From Erythrobacter sp. (lineage in GTDB: Bacteria; Pseudomonadota; Alphaproteobacteria; Sphingomonadales; Sphingomonadaceae), in contig PNJY01000003.1 of the NCBI GenBank assembly GCA_013822125.1, forward strand, positions 1-64,000: a DNA stretch of 64,000 nucleotides. Direction: 5' to 3'. Shown one piece after another: positions 55,365-64,000 of the stretch (position 1 is its first letter; each line of letters opens with the position of its first letter). The notes beneath the pieces were generated by a model. The model was not told the origin of the DNA. It did no database searches and saw nothing but the letters and a program-made list of their open reading frames with translations. The position numbers and the translations under genes were made by a program.

Positions 55365-56735
55365 ATGAAAAACCTTGCCATCTGCGCTGCCGCGCTCGCG
55401 CTTTCCACGCCATTATCGGCACAAGACCATCCGGCCAACAATGTTTCCGAGGCACGCCTGCGCGCCGATATCGACACGTTGGTCGGCTTCGGTACCAGGC
55501 ACACGCTTTCCGAGCAGGACAATCCCGCGCGCGGGATCGGCGCGGCGGTCGATTGGGGTGCGGCCGAATTCGGCCGGATTTCGGCGCAATGCGGCGGCTG
55601 CCTCGAAGTCGTGCTGCCCGAACGCATTGTGGAAGGACCGCGCATCCCGCAGCCCACGCGGCTGCGCAATGCCGTTGCCATCCAGCGCGGCAGCGAGCGC
55701 CCGAACGAGGTCGTGATCGTGCAAGGGCATATCGACAGCCGGGTGAGCGACCCGTTAGACTGGAAGAGCGATGCGCCGGGCGCCAATGACGATGGTTCGG
55801 GCACCGTGCTGGTGATTGAGGCGGCGCGGGTGCTTTCACAACATCAATACCCCGCGACCATTATCTACGCGCTGCTTTCGGGCGAGGAGCAGGGGCTGTT
55901 CGGCGGACGGTTGCTGGCCGATTGGGCCGAAGAACAGGGCTTCACTGTCAAGGCAGTGCTCAACAACGACATCGTCGGCGGGTCGTGCGGTTCGGACGGA
56001 TATTGCGACGACCAGACGGTGCGCGTCTTTTCCGAAGGGCCGCGCGCAGACCTCACCGATGGCCTGCGCGCGCAGCAGCGCCGCAATGGCGGCGAGAACG
56101 ATTCACCGGGGCGCAATCTCTCGCGCTGGATAGATCAGCTCGCCGCACAGGATGCAGAGGGGCTCGACGTGCGGCAGATCTGGCGGACCGACCGCATGGG
56201 GCGCGGCGGCGACCAGATACCCTTTCTCGACAAGGGCTATCCGGCGGTGCGCTTCTCGGTCGCGGTCGAGGATTACGAGCACCAGCATCAGGACTTGCGG
56301 GTTGAAGATGGCGTGACCTATGGCGACACGGTGAACGAGATGGATTTCGCCTATCTGGCGAAAGTGACGCAGCTGAATGTGCGCGCACTGGACGCGCTGG
56401 CCCGCGCGCCGATGCCGCCCAAGGTGACGGTGGATGCGGCGGCGCGGCTCGACACGGAATTGAAGTGGCAGGTCGTGCCCGGCGCTTCGCTCTATACAAT
56501 TGCCACCCGCCCAACCGACGCACCAGGCTGGAGCAAGGACGTTACGCTGGTTTATCTCGACGGCCCGGCCGCTGCGAATGATGCCGCCGCGGCGGAGGCT
56601 CGGGAGGTCAAGCACATCAAAAAACTGCGCGGTGATGACTGGTTGTTCGGCGTCGCCGCCTGCGCGGGCGAATATTGTTCGCCTGTTTCCAGCGCTGTTC
56701 CCGGCGGCGCGTTCGAGCCGGTGGTGAAAGAATAA
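55365..56735 (+). CDS. Secreted M28 family zinc peptidase
   Basis: The 456-residue protein has a signal peptide (MKNLAICAAALALSTPLSAQ) and the M28 metal set: His in VQGHIDSRV, bridging Asp in GANDDGSGT, catalytic and ligand Glu in LSGEEQGLFGG, Asp in NNDIVGGSC, and a C-terminal His in DYEHQHQD. A bestatin-type aminopeptidase or carboxypeptidase activity in the periplasm or outside is likely. A C-terminal extension (VDAAARLDTELKWQVVPGA) resembles a fibronectin-like domain. Start ATG 55365 is the one giving the signal peptide. Confidence 0.9.
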   Translation: MKNLAICAAALALSTPLSAQDHPANNVSEARLRADIDTLVGFGTRHTLSEQDNPARGIGAAVDWGAAEFGRISAQCGGCLEVVLPERIVEGPRIPQPTRLRNAVAIQRGSERPNEVVIVQGHIDSRVSDPLDWKSDAPGANDDGSGTVLVIEAARVLSQHQYPATIIYALLSGEEQGLFGGRLLADWAEEQGFTVKAVLNNDIVGGSCGSDGYCDDQTVRVFSEGPRADLTDGLRAQQRRNGGENDSPGRNLSRWIDQLAAQDAEGLDVRQIWRTDRMGRGGDQIPFLDKGYPAVRFSVAVEDYEHQHQDLRVEDGVTYGDTVNEMDFAYLAKVTQLNVRALDALARAPMPPKVTVDAAARLDTELKWQVVPGASLYTIATRPTDAPGWSKDVTLVYLDGPAAANDAAAAEAREVKHIKKLRGDDWLFGVAACAGEYCSPVSSAVPGGAFEPVVKE

Positions 56736-56739
56736 CCTT

Positions 56740-56864
56740 CGTCATTGCGAGCGCAGCGAGACGAAGTCGGCCAAAGGCCAACCAATCCATGGCCAACACT
56801 CTCCCCAGTGCGCGGCAATTCGTTATGGATTGCCGCGTTGCCTAATGGCTCCTCGCAATGACGA
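56740..56864. repeat. Palindromic repeat, CGTCATTGCGAG family
   Basis: CGTCATTGCGAG at 56740 and CTCGCAATGACG at 56852-56863 are inverted ends of a 125-base element. Internal pieces such as CCAATCCATGG and ATGGATTGCCGCG resemble the parts of this repeat found widely in Alphaproteobacteria. It fills the gap between the M28 peptidase and rnr genes. Confidence 0.75.
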
Positions 56865-56887
56865 GACTCATGGGTTAGGGCTGAGCG

Positions 56888-59158
56888 ATGCCCAGATCTC
56901 CCAAGCTCCCCCAAGGTATGCCGAGCGCCAAGCAGGTGCTCGCGTTTCTCCAGACCTCTGACACCCCCGCCGGCAAGCGCGAGATCGCCAAGGCCTTCGG
57001 CCTAAGGGGGCAGGAAAAGATCGCGCTCAAAAAGCTGCTCAAGGACATGACTGACGAAGGGCTGATTGACGGCAGGCAAACCGCCTATCACCGCATGGGC
57101 GGCGTGCCGAAGGTCACCGTGCTGCGCGTAGTCGATATCGAAGATGGTGAGGCGATTGGCATTCCTGACAATTGGGATGCGGAGGATGCTGCCGCGCCCC
57201 CTCGCCTGACGCTCAAGGAGCGCAAGCCCAAGGGCGGCCAACGCGTTCCAGCACTGCGGCGCGGCGACCGCGTGCTCGCGCGCACCGAGGAAACCGCACA
57301 TGGGTGGATCGCGCATCCGATAAAGAAGCTGCCAGCGCGCAGCGACGGCCTGATGGGCGTGGTCGAGATCGACGGCAGCGGCAAGCCATGGCTCGCACCG
57401 ATTGACAAGCGGATCCGCAGTTCCTCGCCAATTTCCGACCTTTCGGGTGCAGAACCCGGCCAACTTGTGCTCGCCGAAAGGGCAGGGCGATCGGACCGCG
57501 CCGGGGTCAAGGTGGTCGAAGTGATCGGCGATCCGCTGGCGCCCAAGAGCTTCAGCCTGATCGCGATTGCCAAGCACGGCCTTCCGCATGTGTTTGGTGA
57601 AGAGACCCTAGCTGAAGCCGGATTGGCTGCTGGCCTGCCGCTTCACCCTGGCGCGCGCGAGGATTTGCGCGACCTGCCGATCGTAGCGATCGACCCGGCG
57701 GATGCGCGCGACCATGATGACGCGATCTGGGCCGAACCCGATGGGCAGGGCGGGTTCAACGCGCTCGTCGCGATTGCCGACGTAAGCTACTATGTGCGGC
57801 CTGACGGCGCGCTAGACCGCGAAGCGAGGAAGCGCGGCAATTCGGTCTATTTCCCCGACCGGGTGGTGCCGATGCTGCCAGAAGTGCTGAGCGCGGATGT
57901 CTGCTCGCTCAAGGCGGGGGAGGACCGTGCGGCGATGGTCTGCCACCTGCATATATCGCCGCAGGGCAAGGTTACGAAGTTCCGTTTCACCCGCGCGATT
58001 GTGCGGATTGCGCAGAACATCGCCTATGAAGATGCGCAGGCGGCTATCGAGGGTGGCACCGCGCCGCAACATCTCGTCGATCTGTGGGCCTGCTGGAAGG
58101 CGCTGGCCGACGCAAGGCAGGCGCGCGATCCGCTCGAGCTCGAGCTCCCCGAACGCCGGGTCATGCTCGACGAGCAGGGCCGGATCGCCGAAATCGCGAT
58201 TCGGGAGCGGCTCGATGCGCACCGCGTGGTCGAAGATTTCATGATCGCCGCCAATGTCGCTGCTGCGCAAGCGCTTGAGGCGAAGACCGCGCCGGTGGTC
58301 TATCGCATCCACGAACCGCCCGCGCGCGAGAAGCTGATCGCGCTGAGGGATTACCTCAAGACGTTCGGGCGCTCGCTGGCGCTGGGGCAGGTTATCACGC
58401 CGGGCCTGTTCAACAGGACGCTCAAGGATGTGAGCGACGAGGCCGAAAAGATGCAGGTGATGGAAGCGGTGCTGCGCAGCCAGATGCAGGCCTATTACGG
58501 GCCGCGCAACGCCGGGCATTTCGGCCTAGCGCTGGCGTCCTACGCGCACTTCACTTCGCCCATCCGGCGCTATGCCGACCTTCTGGTGCACCGCGCGCTG
58601 GTCGATGCCTACAAGTTGGAGCAGCCGCGGCCAAAGAGTGCAATCGCGCCGACTACAGGGCTTTCGGAGCGCGACCGCGCCAGCCTGCAACAGGTCAGCG
58701 ATGCGATCAGCCAGGCCGAGCGCCGCGCGATGGAGGCCGAGCGCGATACGATCGACCGCTATGTCGCCGCATGGCTGTCGCACCGCATAGGCGAGATTTT
58801 CGATACCCGTATCACCGGGGTGCAGAGCTTCGGGTTCTTCGCCACAATCATGGGGCTGGGCGGCGACGGGCTGGTTCCCATTTCGACGTTGGGGCGCGAA
58901 CGGTTTCGGTACGAAGAAGCTGCACAGGCGCTGGTCGGCGAGAGCAGCGGCACACGCTATGCCGCGGGCGACCGGCTCAAGCTGCGGCTGGCAGAGGCCA
59001 ATTCGCTCACCGGTGCGCTCAAGTTCGAGCTCCCCGAAGGCGGCAACGGTTCGATCGAACCGCGCGGTGGCCGCCCGCCCGAGCGGCGCAAGCCTAAACC
59101 TGTGGCTGGCCAGCGTGGCCGCCCCGCCAATATCCGCCATCAGGGCCGCCGCAGATAA
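56888..59158 (+). CDS. rnr: Ribonuclease R
   Basis: The 756-residue 3'-5' exoribonuclease degrades structured RNA. An N-terminal winged-helix domain (PSAKQVLAFLQTSDTPAGKREIAKAFGL) precedes cold-shock domains and the RNB catalytic core: DLPIVAIDPADARDHDDAIWAE (acidic metal ligands), GNSVYFPDRVVPMLPEVLS and FTSPIRRYADLLVHRAL. An S1 domain follows (GEIFDTRITGVQSFGFFATIMGLGGDGLVPI), then a basic tail. Its stop abuts the convergent stress-protein gene. Confidence 0.95.
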   Translation: MPRSPKLPQGMPSAKQVLAFLQTSDTPAGKREIAKAFGLRGQEKIALKKLLKDMTDEGLIDGRQTAYHRMGGVPKVTVLRVVDIEDGEAIGIPDNWDAEDAAAPPRLTLKERKPKGGQRVPALRRGDRVLARTEETAHGWIAHPIKKLPARSDGLMGVVEIDGSGKPWLAPIDKRIRSSSPISDLSGAEPGQLVLAERAGRSDRAGVKVVEVIGDPLAPKSFSLIAIAKHGLPHVFGEETLAEAGLAAGLPLHPGAREDLRDLPIVAIDPADARDHDDAIWAEPDGQGGFNALVAIADVSYYVRPDGALDREARKRGNSVYFPDRVVPMLPEVLSADVCSLKAGEDRAAMVCHLHISPQGKVTKFRFTRAIVRIAQNIAYEDAQAAIEGGTAPQHLVDLWACWKALADARQARDPLELELPERRVMLDEQGRIAEIAIRERLDAHRVVEDFMIAANVAAAQALEAKTAPVVYRIHEPPAREKLIALRDYLKTFGRSLALGQVITPGLFNRTLKDVSDEAEKMQVMEAVLRSQMQAYYGPRNAGHFGLALASYAHFTSPIRRYADLLVHRALVDAYKLEQPRPKSAIAPTTGLSERDRASLQQVSDAISQAERRAMEAERDTIDRYVAAWLSHRIGEIFDTRITGVQSFGFFATIMGLGGDGLVPISTLGRERFRYEEAAQALVGESSGTRYAAGDRLKLRLAEANSLTGALKFELPEGGNGSIEPRGGRPPERRKPKPVAGQRGRPANIRHQGRRR

Positions 59159-59605
59159 TCAGGGCAGCGCGTGGTTCTCGTCATAAGTGGCGGGAACGAT
59201 ATAGAGCGGGCAGGGCAACGAACCCGCATGGGCGGAGAAATGGGCAACCAGCGGGCCGGGGTGCCCGCCGGTGGCAGCGCCCAGCACCAAGGCTGCGATC
59301 TCGCCGTGCTCTCTAAGGAATTCGCTGACCACTTTCTGGCCGTTGCCGATGCGCACCGAAATGGCGGGCATGATCCCGCTTTCACTGAAGATGTTGCCGG
59401 CCGCGCCGTGCGCCAGCATCTCGGCCCGCTCGCGCGCTTCCTGCTCGAGCGTTGCCTGCACCGCGCCGAATGCGCTGATATTCTGCTGTGGCACCAGCGC
59501 CAGAAGGTGAACCTCGCCATTGACCAGCGCCGCGCGACGCGATGCGTAGCGCAGGGCGGCGCCCGCCTCTTCGGTCTCGTCCATTACCACCAGGAATGCG
59601 CGCAT
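59159..59605 (-). CDS. Universal stress protein (UspA family)
   Basis: The 148-residue protein is a Usp domain: MRAFLVVMDETEEAGAALRYASRRAALVNGEVHLLALVP at the N-terminus, and IAALVLGAATGGHPGPLVAHF with the nucleotide-loop-like glycines near the C-terminus, followed by PCPLYIVP. It would act in the cytoplasm in stress or nucleotide sensing. I start at ATG 59605 because GGAGG lies five bases upstream; the frame extends to 59653 without a good signal. Confidence 0.88.
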   Translation of the reverse strand: MRAFLVVMDETEEAGAALRYASRRAALVNGEVHLLALVPQQNISAFGAVQATLEQEARERAEMLAHGAAGNIFSESGIMPAISVRIGNGQKVVSEFLREHGEIAALVLGAATGGHPGPLVAHFSAHAGSLPCPLYIVPATYDENHALP

Positions 59606-59725
59606 CGAGCCTCCAGCGACGCAGCATATCCGCTGAAATCGTATTCTTCGCAAGAACCTTGCCCTGCGCCCGCGAATTCGCCAGAGAAATTTCCCTAAGA
59701 TAACGCAAGAGGAATCGACCCCGTC

Positions 59726-61036
59726 ATGGCAATCGCAATCAAGATGCCGGCCCTGTCGCCCACCATGGAAGAAGGAACGCTGGCGCGCTGGCTGGTCAAG
59801 GTGGGGGATAGCGTTTCTTCCGGCGACGTGATGGCCGAAATCGAGACCGACAAGGCGACGATGGAGTTCGAGGCCGTGGACGAAGGCGTGATCGCCTCGA
59901 TCGACGTTGCCGAAGGTGCCGAGGGGGTCAAGGTCGGCACCGTGATCGCGACGCTGGCGGGGGAGGACGAGGATGCAGGAGCCGTTGCACCGGCGCCTGA
60001 GGCGAAGCCGGTTCCTGCTCCTGCAGCTGTGGAAGCCGAGCCCAAGCCCGCTCGTCCTGAGCCGGTCAAAGGACAGGCACCACCTTCCGGCACTTCGACA
60101 GGCTCAGCGCGAACGCAAGATGGTGTTTCGCGAGTAATCGCCTCTCCGCTGGCCAAGCGCATCGCCGAACAGCAGGGGATCGACCTTGCGGCAGTCAAGG
60201 GCAGCGGGCCGGGTGGGCGGATCGTCAAAGCTGACGTTGCGGGCGCCCCAGCGCAGGCTGGGGCCTCCAAGCAAGGCTCACAGCCGACCGAGACCCCTGC
60301 CTCCGCAGGGGCTCAGAAGCCCGCAAGCCTCGGCGGCGATCTTGACGCGCCTTACGAGGAACAGAAGCTCAACAATGTCCGCAAGGTCATCGCCCGCCGG
60401 TTGACTGAGGCGAAGCAGACCGTGCCGCATATCTACCTCACAGTCGATGTGCGGCTCGATGCGCTTTTGAAGCTGCGCAGCCAGCTCAACGCCTCGCTCG
60501 AGCCTGACGGGGTGAAGCTTTCGGTCAACGATCTGCTGATCAAGGCGCTCGCCCGCGCGCTGGCGCGTGTGCCCAAGTGCAATGTCAGCTTCCAGGGCGA
60601 TGTGCTGCACCAATATATGCGGCAGGATATCTCGGTTGCGGTGGCGGCGCCCTCGGGCCTGATCACCCCGATCATCCGCGACGCAGGGCGCAAGGGGCTG
60701 GCACAAATCAGCACCGAGATGAAGGAGCTGGCCACCAAGGCGCGCGACGGCAAGCTGCAGCCGCATGAATTCCAGGGCGGCACGGCCAGCCTCTCCAACC
60801 TCGGCATGTTCGGCACCAAGCAGTTCGACGCGGTGATTAACCCGCCGCAGGGCATGATCCTGGCGGTTGGTGCGGGCGAGCAGCGCCCGTTTGTGGTGGA
60901 CGGCGCGCTGGCGATTGCCACGGTGATGAGCGTGACCGGCAGCTTCGACCACCGCGCGATCGACGGCGCCGACGGCGCGCAGTTGATGCAGGCGTTCCAG
61001 CAGCTGTGCGAAAACCCGATGGGGCTGGTGGTTTGA
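59726..61036 (+). CDS. pdhC: Pyruvate dehydrogenase E2, dihydrolipoamide acetyltransferase
   Basis: The 436-residue E2 subunit has one lipoyl domain with Lys43 in [12 protein letters not shown], a peripheral subunit-binding domain ([34 protein letters not shown], about 138-171) and the acyltransferase domain with the catalytic [14 protein letters not shown]. The two flexible linkers carry translated palindromic repeats: about residues 108-131 and 174-196. It acts in the cytosolic PDH complex with Lpd (61668). The E1 genes are not in the window. Confidence 0.94.
   Translation: MAIAIKMPALSPTMEEGTLARWLVKVGDSVSSGDVMAEIETDKATMEFEAVDEGVIASIDVAEGAEGVKVGTVIATLAGEDEDAGAVAPAPEAKPVPAPAAVEAEPKPARPEPVKGQAPPSGTSTGSARTQDGVSRVIASPLAKRIAEQQGIDLAAVKGSGPGGRIVKADVAGAPAQAGASKQGSQPTETPASAGAQKPASLGGDLDAPYEEQKLNNVRKVIARRLTEAKQTVPHIYLTVDVRLDALLKLRSQLNASLEPDGVKLSVNDLLIKALARALARVPKCNVSFQGDVLHQYMRQDISVAVAAPSGLITPIIRDAGRKGLAQISTEMKELATKARDGKLQPHEFQGGTASLSNLGMFGTKQFDAVINPPQGMILAVGAGEQRPFVVDGALAIATVMSVTGSFDHRAIDGADGAQLMQAFQQLCENPMGLVV
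60047..60116. repeat. CTTCGACA-family repeat inside pdhC linker 1
   Basis: CCCGCTCGTCCTGAGCCGGTC and CTTCGACAGGCTCAGC are the decayed arms of the element found intact at 61464-61525. It is translated in frame as [14 protein letters not shown] and onward, a proline-rich linker. Confidence 0.75.
60245..60311. repeat. Two hairpin repeats inside pdhC linker 2
   Basis: CCCCAGC-GCAG-GCTGGGG (60246-60263) contains the 16-mer CCCAGCGCAGGCTGGG also present in glyS. CCCCTGC-CTCC-GCAGGGG (60294-60311) follows. Both are translated within the linker between the subunit-binding and catalytic domains. Confidence 0.8.
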
Positions 61037-61043
61037 GGGCAAT

Positions 61044-61084
61044 GCCCCCTCTCCCCAACCCCTTTCCCGCAAGGGGAGAGGGGC
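61044..61084. repeat. C-rich/G-rich palindrome after pdhC
   Basis: CCCCTCTCCCC and GGGGAGAGGGG form inverted arms around a loop of about 17 bases. It may stabilise or end the pdhC message. GGGGAG at 61073-61078 lies seven bases before the TTG of the next gene and can be its ribosome binding site. Confidence 0.75.
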
Positions 61085-61085
61085 T

Positions 61086-61454
61086 TTGAGCCGCTCCCCG
61101 CTCATCCGCGTCACGGCGATGCCGACCGACATGAACCCCTATGGCGGGATTTTCGGCGGTTGGCTGATGGCGCAGATGGCGCTGGGTGCAGGCTCGCTTG
61201 CCAGCCGGGTAGGGCAGGGCCGCGCCAATGTGGTTGCGGCCAGCGATTTCGCATTCCCCGCGGCCATGGCACTCGGCGACGAGCTGAGTGTCTATTGCGA
61301 GATCGTGCGCGAAGGGAACACATCCATCACCATCGCTGCCGAAGGCATCTCGCGCGAGCGCAATGGCGAAGCGACCAAGCTGGTTTGCAAGGGAACCTTC
61401 GTGTTCGTGCTTGCGGACGAGGAGGGCAAACCCCGTCCGGTGCGTGAGAAATGA
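61086..61454 (+). CDS. YciA-like acyl-CoA thioesterase
   Basis: The 122-residue hotdog-fold protein resembles YciA-type acyl-CoA thioesterases: AMPTDMNPYGGIFGGWLMAQMALGAGSLASRV, followed by VVAASDFAFPAAMALGDELSVYCEIVREGNTSITIAAEG. It probably hydrolyses acyl-CoAs in the cytosol. The start is TTG 61086, since the family has residues before the first ATG (61119). It lies between pdhC and lpdA, perhaps in one operon. Confidence 0.85.
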   Translation: MSRSPLIRVTAMPTDMNPYGGIFGGWLMAQMALGAGSLASRVGQGRANVVAASDFAFPAAMALGDELSVYCEIVREGNTSITIAAEGISRERNGEATKLVCKGTFVFVLADEEGKPRPVREK

Positions 61455-61463
61455 ACAAAAGTC

Positions 61464-61525
61464 CGCTCGTCCTGAGCTTGTCGAAGGACAGGCGACTACC
61501 CTTCGACAGGCTCAGGGTGAGCGGA
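61464..61525. repeat. CTTCGACA-family REP-like palindrome
   Basis: CCGCTCGTCCTGAGCTTGTC and CTTCGACAGGCTCAGGGTGA form a long imperfect hairpin with about a 12-base spacer, just after the thioesterase stop. It is the best preserved copy of its family in the window. The 140 bases beyond it to lpdA hold no gene that I can support. Confidence 0.85.
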
Positions 61526-61667
61526 GGACTGGCTGTGTGTCCTACACATGGGATTTTGTGCGATAGAGCAGCCATGAGCCGCACCAAATTACAGCCAAAT
61601 GATTCTAACCTCAGGACAGTGTTCCATGTGTTCCAGGTTGTAGGACTTCAAAAGAGGTAATCGAGTA

Positions 61668-63077
61668 ATGTCAGCAAGTTATGACGTCATCGTTCTCGGC
61701 TCCGGACCCGGCGGCTATGTCGCGGCGATCCGCGCTGCGCAACTCGGGCTCAAGACCGCGATTGTAGAGCGCGAGAACCTGGGCGGCATCTGCCTCAACT
61801 GGGGCTGCATCCCTACCAAGGCGCTGCTGCGGTCTGCCGAAATCTTCCACTATATGCAGCACGCCAAGGATTATGGCCTTGTTGCCAAGGGGATAGAGGC
61901 CGATCTTGAGGCGGTGGTGAAGCGCAGCCGCGGCGTCGCCAAGCAGCTCAACCAGGGCGTCACCCACCTGATGAAGAAGAACAAGATCACAGTGCACATG
62001 GGCGAGGGCACGCTGACTGGACCGACTGCGCTCACCGTCAAAGGAGAGAAGGGCGAAGAGAAGCTAAACGCCAAACACGTCATCGTCGCCACCGGCGCGC
62101 GTGCGCGCGACCTGCCGTTCGCACCTGCCGATGGAAAGCGCATCTGGACATATCGCCATGCCATGACCCCGCCCGAAATGCCGAAGAAGCTGCTGGTGAT
62201 CGGATCCGGCGCGATCGGGATCGAATTCGCCAGTTTCTACAACGATCTGGGCGCTGAGGTGACCGTGGTCGAAATGCTCGACCGGGTGGTGCCGGTGGAA
62301 GACGCGGACGTCTCCGCCTTCCTCGAAAAGTCGCTCACAAAGCAAGGCATGACGGTGATGACCGGAGCCGGGGTCGAAGACCTGAAGGCCAGCGCCACCG
62401 GGGTCAAGGCCAGGATCAAGGACAAGGCTGGCAAGGTCAGCGAGCCGGACTTCACCCACGCCATCGTCGCCATCGGCATCGTGCCCAATACCGAGAACAT
62501 CGGGCTGGAAAAGCTGGCGGATTTGGACCGCGGCTTCATCAAGATCGATCCTTATGGCCGCACCAAGGCCAAGGGCCTGTGGGCAATCGGCGACTGCACC
62601 CCTGGGCCGTGGCTGGCGCACAAGGCTAGCCACGAAGGCGTGACCGCCGCCGAGGCGATTGCGCAAGAGCTCGGTAACAAGGATGTCCACCCGCACCCGC
62701 TCGATCGCAACAACATCCCCGGCTGTACCTATTGCCACCCGCAGATCGCCAGTGTCGGCATGACCGAGGCCAAGGCGAAGGAGGCAGGATATACTGTCAA
62801 GGTCGGCAATTTCCCCTTCATCGGCAACGGCAAGGCGATTGCGCTGGGCGAGGCCGAAGGCTTCATCAAGACTGTGTTCGACGCCAAGACCGGCGAACTG
62901 CTGGGTGCGCACATGATCGGGGCCGAAGTGACCGAACTGATCCAGGGCTATACTGTCGGCAAGCAGCTCGAGACGACCGAAGCGGAACTGATGCAGACCA
63001 TTTTCCCGCACCCGACGCTGTCCGAAATGATGCATGAAAGCGTTCTGGGTGCATACGGGCGAGCCCTACACATTTGA
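61668..63077 (+). CDS. lpdA: Dihydrolipoyl dehydrogenase (E3)
   Basis: The 469-residue flavoprotein reoxidises dihydrolipoamide with NAD. FAD-binding YDVIVLGSGPGGYVAAIRAAQLG, redox-active Cys42 and Cys47 in GGICLNWGCIPTKAL, NAD-binding LLVIGSGAIGIEFASFYNDLG and the C-terminal His-Glu in IFPHPTLSEMMHE are all present. It serves PDH (pdhC close by) and possibly other 2-oxoacid complexes. The ATG at 61668 follows AAAGAGG with long spacing. Confidence 0.96.
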   Translation: MSASYDVIVLGSGPGGYVAAIRAAQLGLKTAIVERENLGGICLNWGCIPTKALLRSAEIFHYMQHAKDYGLVAKGIEADLEAVVKRSRGVAKQLNQGVTHLMKKNKITVHMGEGTLTGPTALTVKGEKGEEKLNAKHVIVATGARARDLPFAPADGKRIWTYRHAMTPPEMPKKLLVIGSGAIGIEFASFYNDLGAEVTVVEMLDRVVPVEDADVSAFLEKSLTKQGMTVMTGAGVEDLKASATGVKARIKDKAGKVSEPDFTHAIVAIGIVPNTENIGLEKLADLDRGFIKIDPYGRTKAKGLWAIGDCTPGPWLAHKASHEGVTAAEAIAQELGNKDVHPHPLDRNNIPGCTYCHPQIASVGMTEAKAKEAGYTVKVGNFPFIGNGKAIALGEAEGFIKTVFDAKTGELLGAHMIGAEVTELIQGYTVGKQLETTEAELMQTIFPHPTLSEMMHESVLGAYGRALHI

Positions 63078-63107
63078 GCGCACATCTGAGCGAATAGAGG
63101 GAGGGCG

Positions 63108-64000
63108 ATGACAGATTTTCTCGTAATCGCCTTCCTGATCCTGCTCGCGGGCGTAGTCGCGGTGCCGCTGGCCACGCGCCTGGGCCTCGGTTCGGTGCTC
63201 GGCTATCTGCTCGCCGGAATGGCGATCAGCCCGCTACTCGGAATTCTCAAGGTCGATCTCGACCAGCTTCAGCTCTTTGCCGAATTCGGCGTGGTGATGA
63301 TGCTGTTCCTCGTCGGGCTCGAACTTGAACCGAAGCGCCTGTGGGACATGCGCAGGCGGCTGATCGGAATGGGCGGCGGCCAGGTGGTGCTGACCACGCT
63401 GGTGATTGCCGCCATCGCACTGATCTATGGCAACGACTGGCGCACCGCCGTGGGTATCGGCATGGTGCTGGCGCTGTCTTCCACCGCAATCATCGTCCAG
63501 ACGCTGCGCGAGAAGGGGCTGCTGCGAAGCGAGGGCGGAGAGGCCAGCTTTGCCGTGCTGCTGGTGCAGGACGTGGCGGTAATCCCGATCCTGGCGATCC
63601 TGCCGCTGCTGGCGGTTCCCGAACTGGCAGCGCAGGCCGGTGGCGTGGCGGGCGAGGCCGCGCACGCGGAGGGGTGGACACTCACAGCGGAAATGCCCCG
63701 ATGGCTTGCCGGGATCGTCACCGTGGCGGCTGTGGCGCTCGTCGTGTTCATCGGCAACACGCTGACGCGTCCGGTGTTTCGCTTCATCGCTGGGGCGCAG
63801 TTGCGCGAACTGTTCACCGGCACCGCGTTGATGTTCGTGATCGGGATCGCGCTGCTGATGTCGCTCGTCGGGCTGTCCCCAGCGCTCGGCACCTTCCTTG
63901 CGGGCGTGGTGCTGGCGAACAGCGAATACCGCCACGAACTCGAAGCCGATATCGAGCCGTTCAAGGGCCTGCTGCTCGGCCTGTTCTTCATCACCGTGGG
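63108..64000 (+). CDS. Monovalent cation:proton antiporter, KefB-like, 5' part
   Basis: The open frame starts at ATG 63108 after GAGGGAGGG and runs off the right edge after 297 codons. The protein, MTDFLVIAFLILLAGVVAVP onward, has at least eight hydrophobic helices and CPA2 signatures: LGYLLAGMAISPLLG, FGVVMMLFLVGLELEPKRLW, LALSSTAIIVQTLREKG, FAVLLVQDVAVIPILAILPL and LSPALGTFLAGVVLANSEYRHELEADIEPFKGLLLG. These match KefB/KefC-type antiporters. Whether it has the C-terminal RCK domain cannot be seen. Confidence 0.88.
   Translation, partial: MTDFLVIAFLILLAGVVAVPLATRLGLGSVLGYLLAGMAISPLLGILKVDLDQLQLFAEFGVVMMLFLVGLELEPKRLWDMRRRLIGMGGGQVVLTTLVIAAIALIYGNDWRTAVGIGMVLALSSTAIIVQTLREKGLLRSEGGEASFAVLLVQDVAVIPILAILPLLAVPELAAQAGGVAGEAAHAEGWTLTAEMPRWLAGIVTVAAVALVVFIGNTLTRPVFRFIAGAQLRELFTGTALMFVIGIALLMSLVGLSPALGTFLAGVVLANSEYRHELEADIEPFKGLLLGLFFITV

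Noticed and set aside
61451-61660. 69-codon frame after the thioesterase gene
   Set aside because: The first half is translated palindromic repeat (MNKSPLVLSLSKDRRLPFD type), a well-known false gene pattern. The remainder has no family.

Overview
The window is a stretch of a high-GC (mid-60s per cent by eye) alphaproteobacterial chromosome. Gene content and protein style point to Sphingomonadales, most likely the Erythrobacteraceae; this is inference, since no rRNA gene is present. Supporting features are glyQ-glyS-ppdK, a 1-Cys peroxiredoxin, a DmdC-like acyl-CoA dehydrogenase, a DOMON/NamZ pair, a MoxR/CoxE pair, PhaR, a type-3 ProS, and the short palindromic repeats common in these genomes. 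Genes are densely packed, with many 4-nt ATGA start/stop overlaps. I see no tRNA, rRNA, CRISPR array, prophage or complete insertion sequence.

Layout. 1-2030: start of ribosomal protein L25 and two tandem TraB/GumN proteins. 2184-8278: glyQ, glyS and pyruvate phosphate dikinase. 8275-13709: methyltransferase, ComF-like protein, a 356-base non-coding gap, hisI, then a MerR regulator, a large acyl-CoA dehydrogenase and a 1-Cys peroxiredoxin. 13718-17741 (minus): MFS-cysK, a PilZ protein and tyrS. 17872-20620: DOMON protein, NamZ-type muramidase and an aspartyl/asparaginyl hydroxylase. 20614-26931: DUF817, CoxE-type VWA protein, a soluble chemoreceptor, MoxR ATPase, a hydrolase-OsmC fusion and a small secreted protein. 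26996-36427: parE, a PBP-activator lipoprotein, rsmI-yraN-gshB, xerC-hemW, a CAP protein and rph-rdgB. 36509-45280: heat-shock region hrcA-grpE and dnaK-dnaJ, interrupted by an AT-rich CobT-type VWA gene and followed by threonine-synthase-like, cytochrome c' and copper-chaperone genes. 45319-53735: PilZ, patatin, radA-cvpA, an IscU-like protein, MHS transporter, alr and phaR. 53792-64000: proS, M28 peptidase, rnr, a universal stress protein, then pdhC, a thioesterase, lpdA and a truncated KefB-type antiporter.

How genes work together. Translation and RNA metabolism are well represented (glyQS, tyrS, proS, rsmI, rnr, rph), as is protein quality control (HrcA, GrpE, DnaK, DnaJ), with a good sigma32-type promoter before dnaK. 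Central carbon metabolism is represented by PPDK and the E2/E3 genes of a pyruvate dehydrogenase complex.

Most unusual features. (1) A 987-bp AT-rich unit lies at the 3' end of grpE, bounded by a perfect 49-bp direct repeat. It carries a membrane-anchored CobT-type VWA gene whose last 14 codons are the GrpE C-terminus. (2) Palindromic repeats sit in frame inside glyS (two places) and in both linkers of pdhC; an identical 16-bp core occurs in both genes. (3) Intergenic copies of a G-rich palindrome appear to supply the Shine-Dalgarno sequences of dnaJ and a thioesterase gene. (4) A 22-bp operator-like palindrome lies at the merR start, with related sequences between moxR and the hydrolase-OsmC gene.
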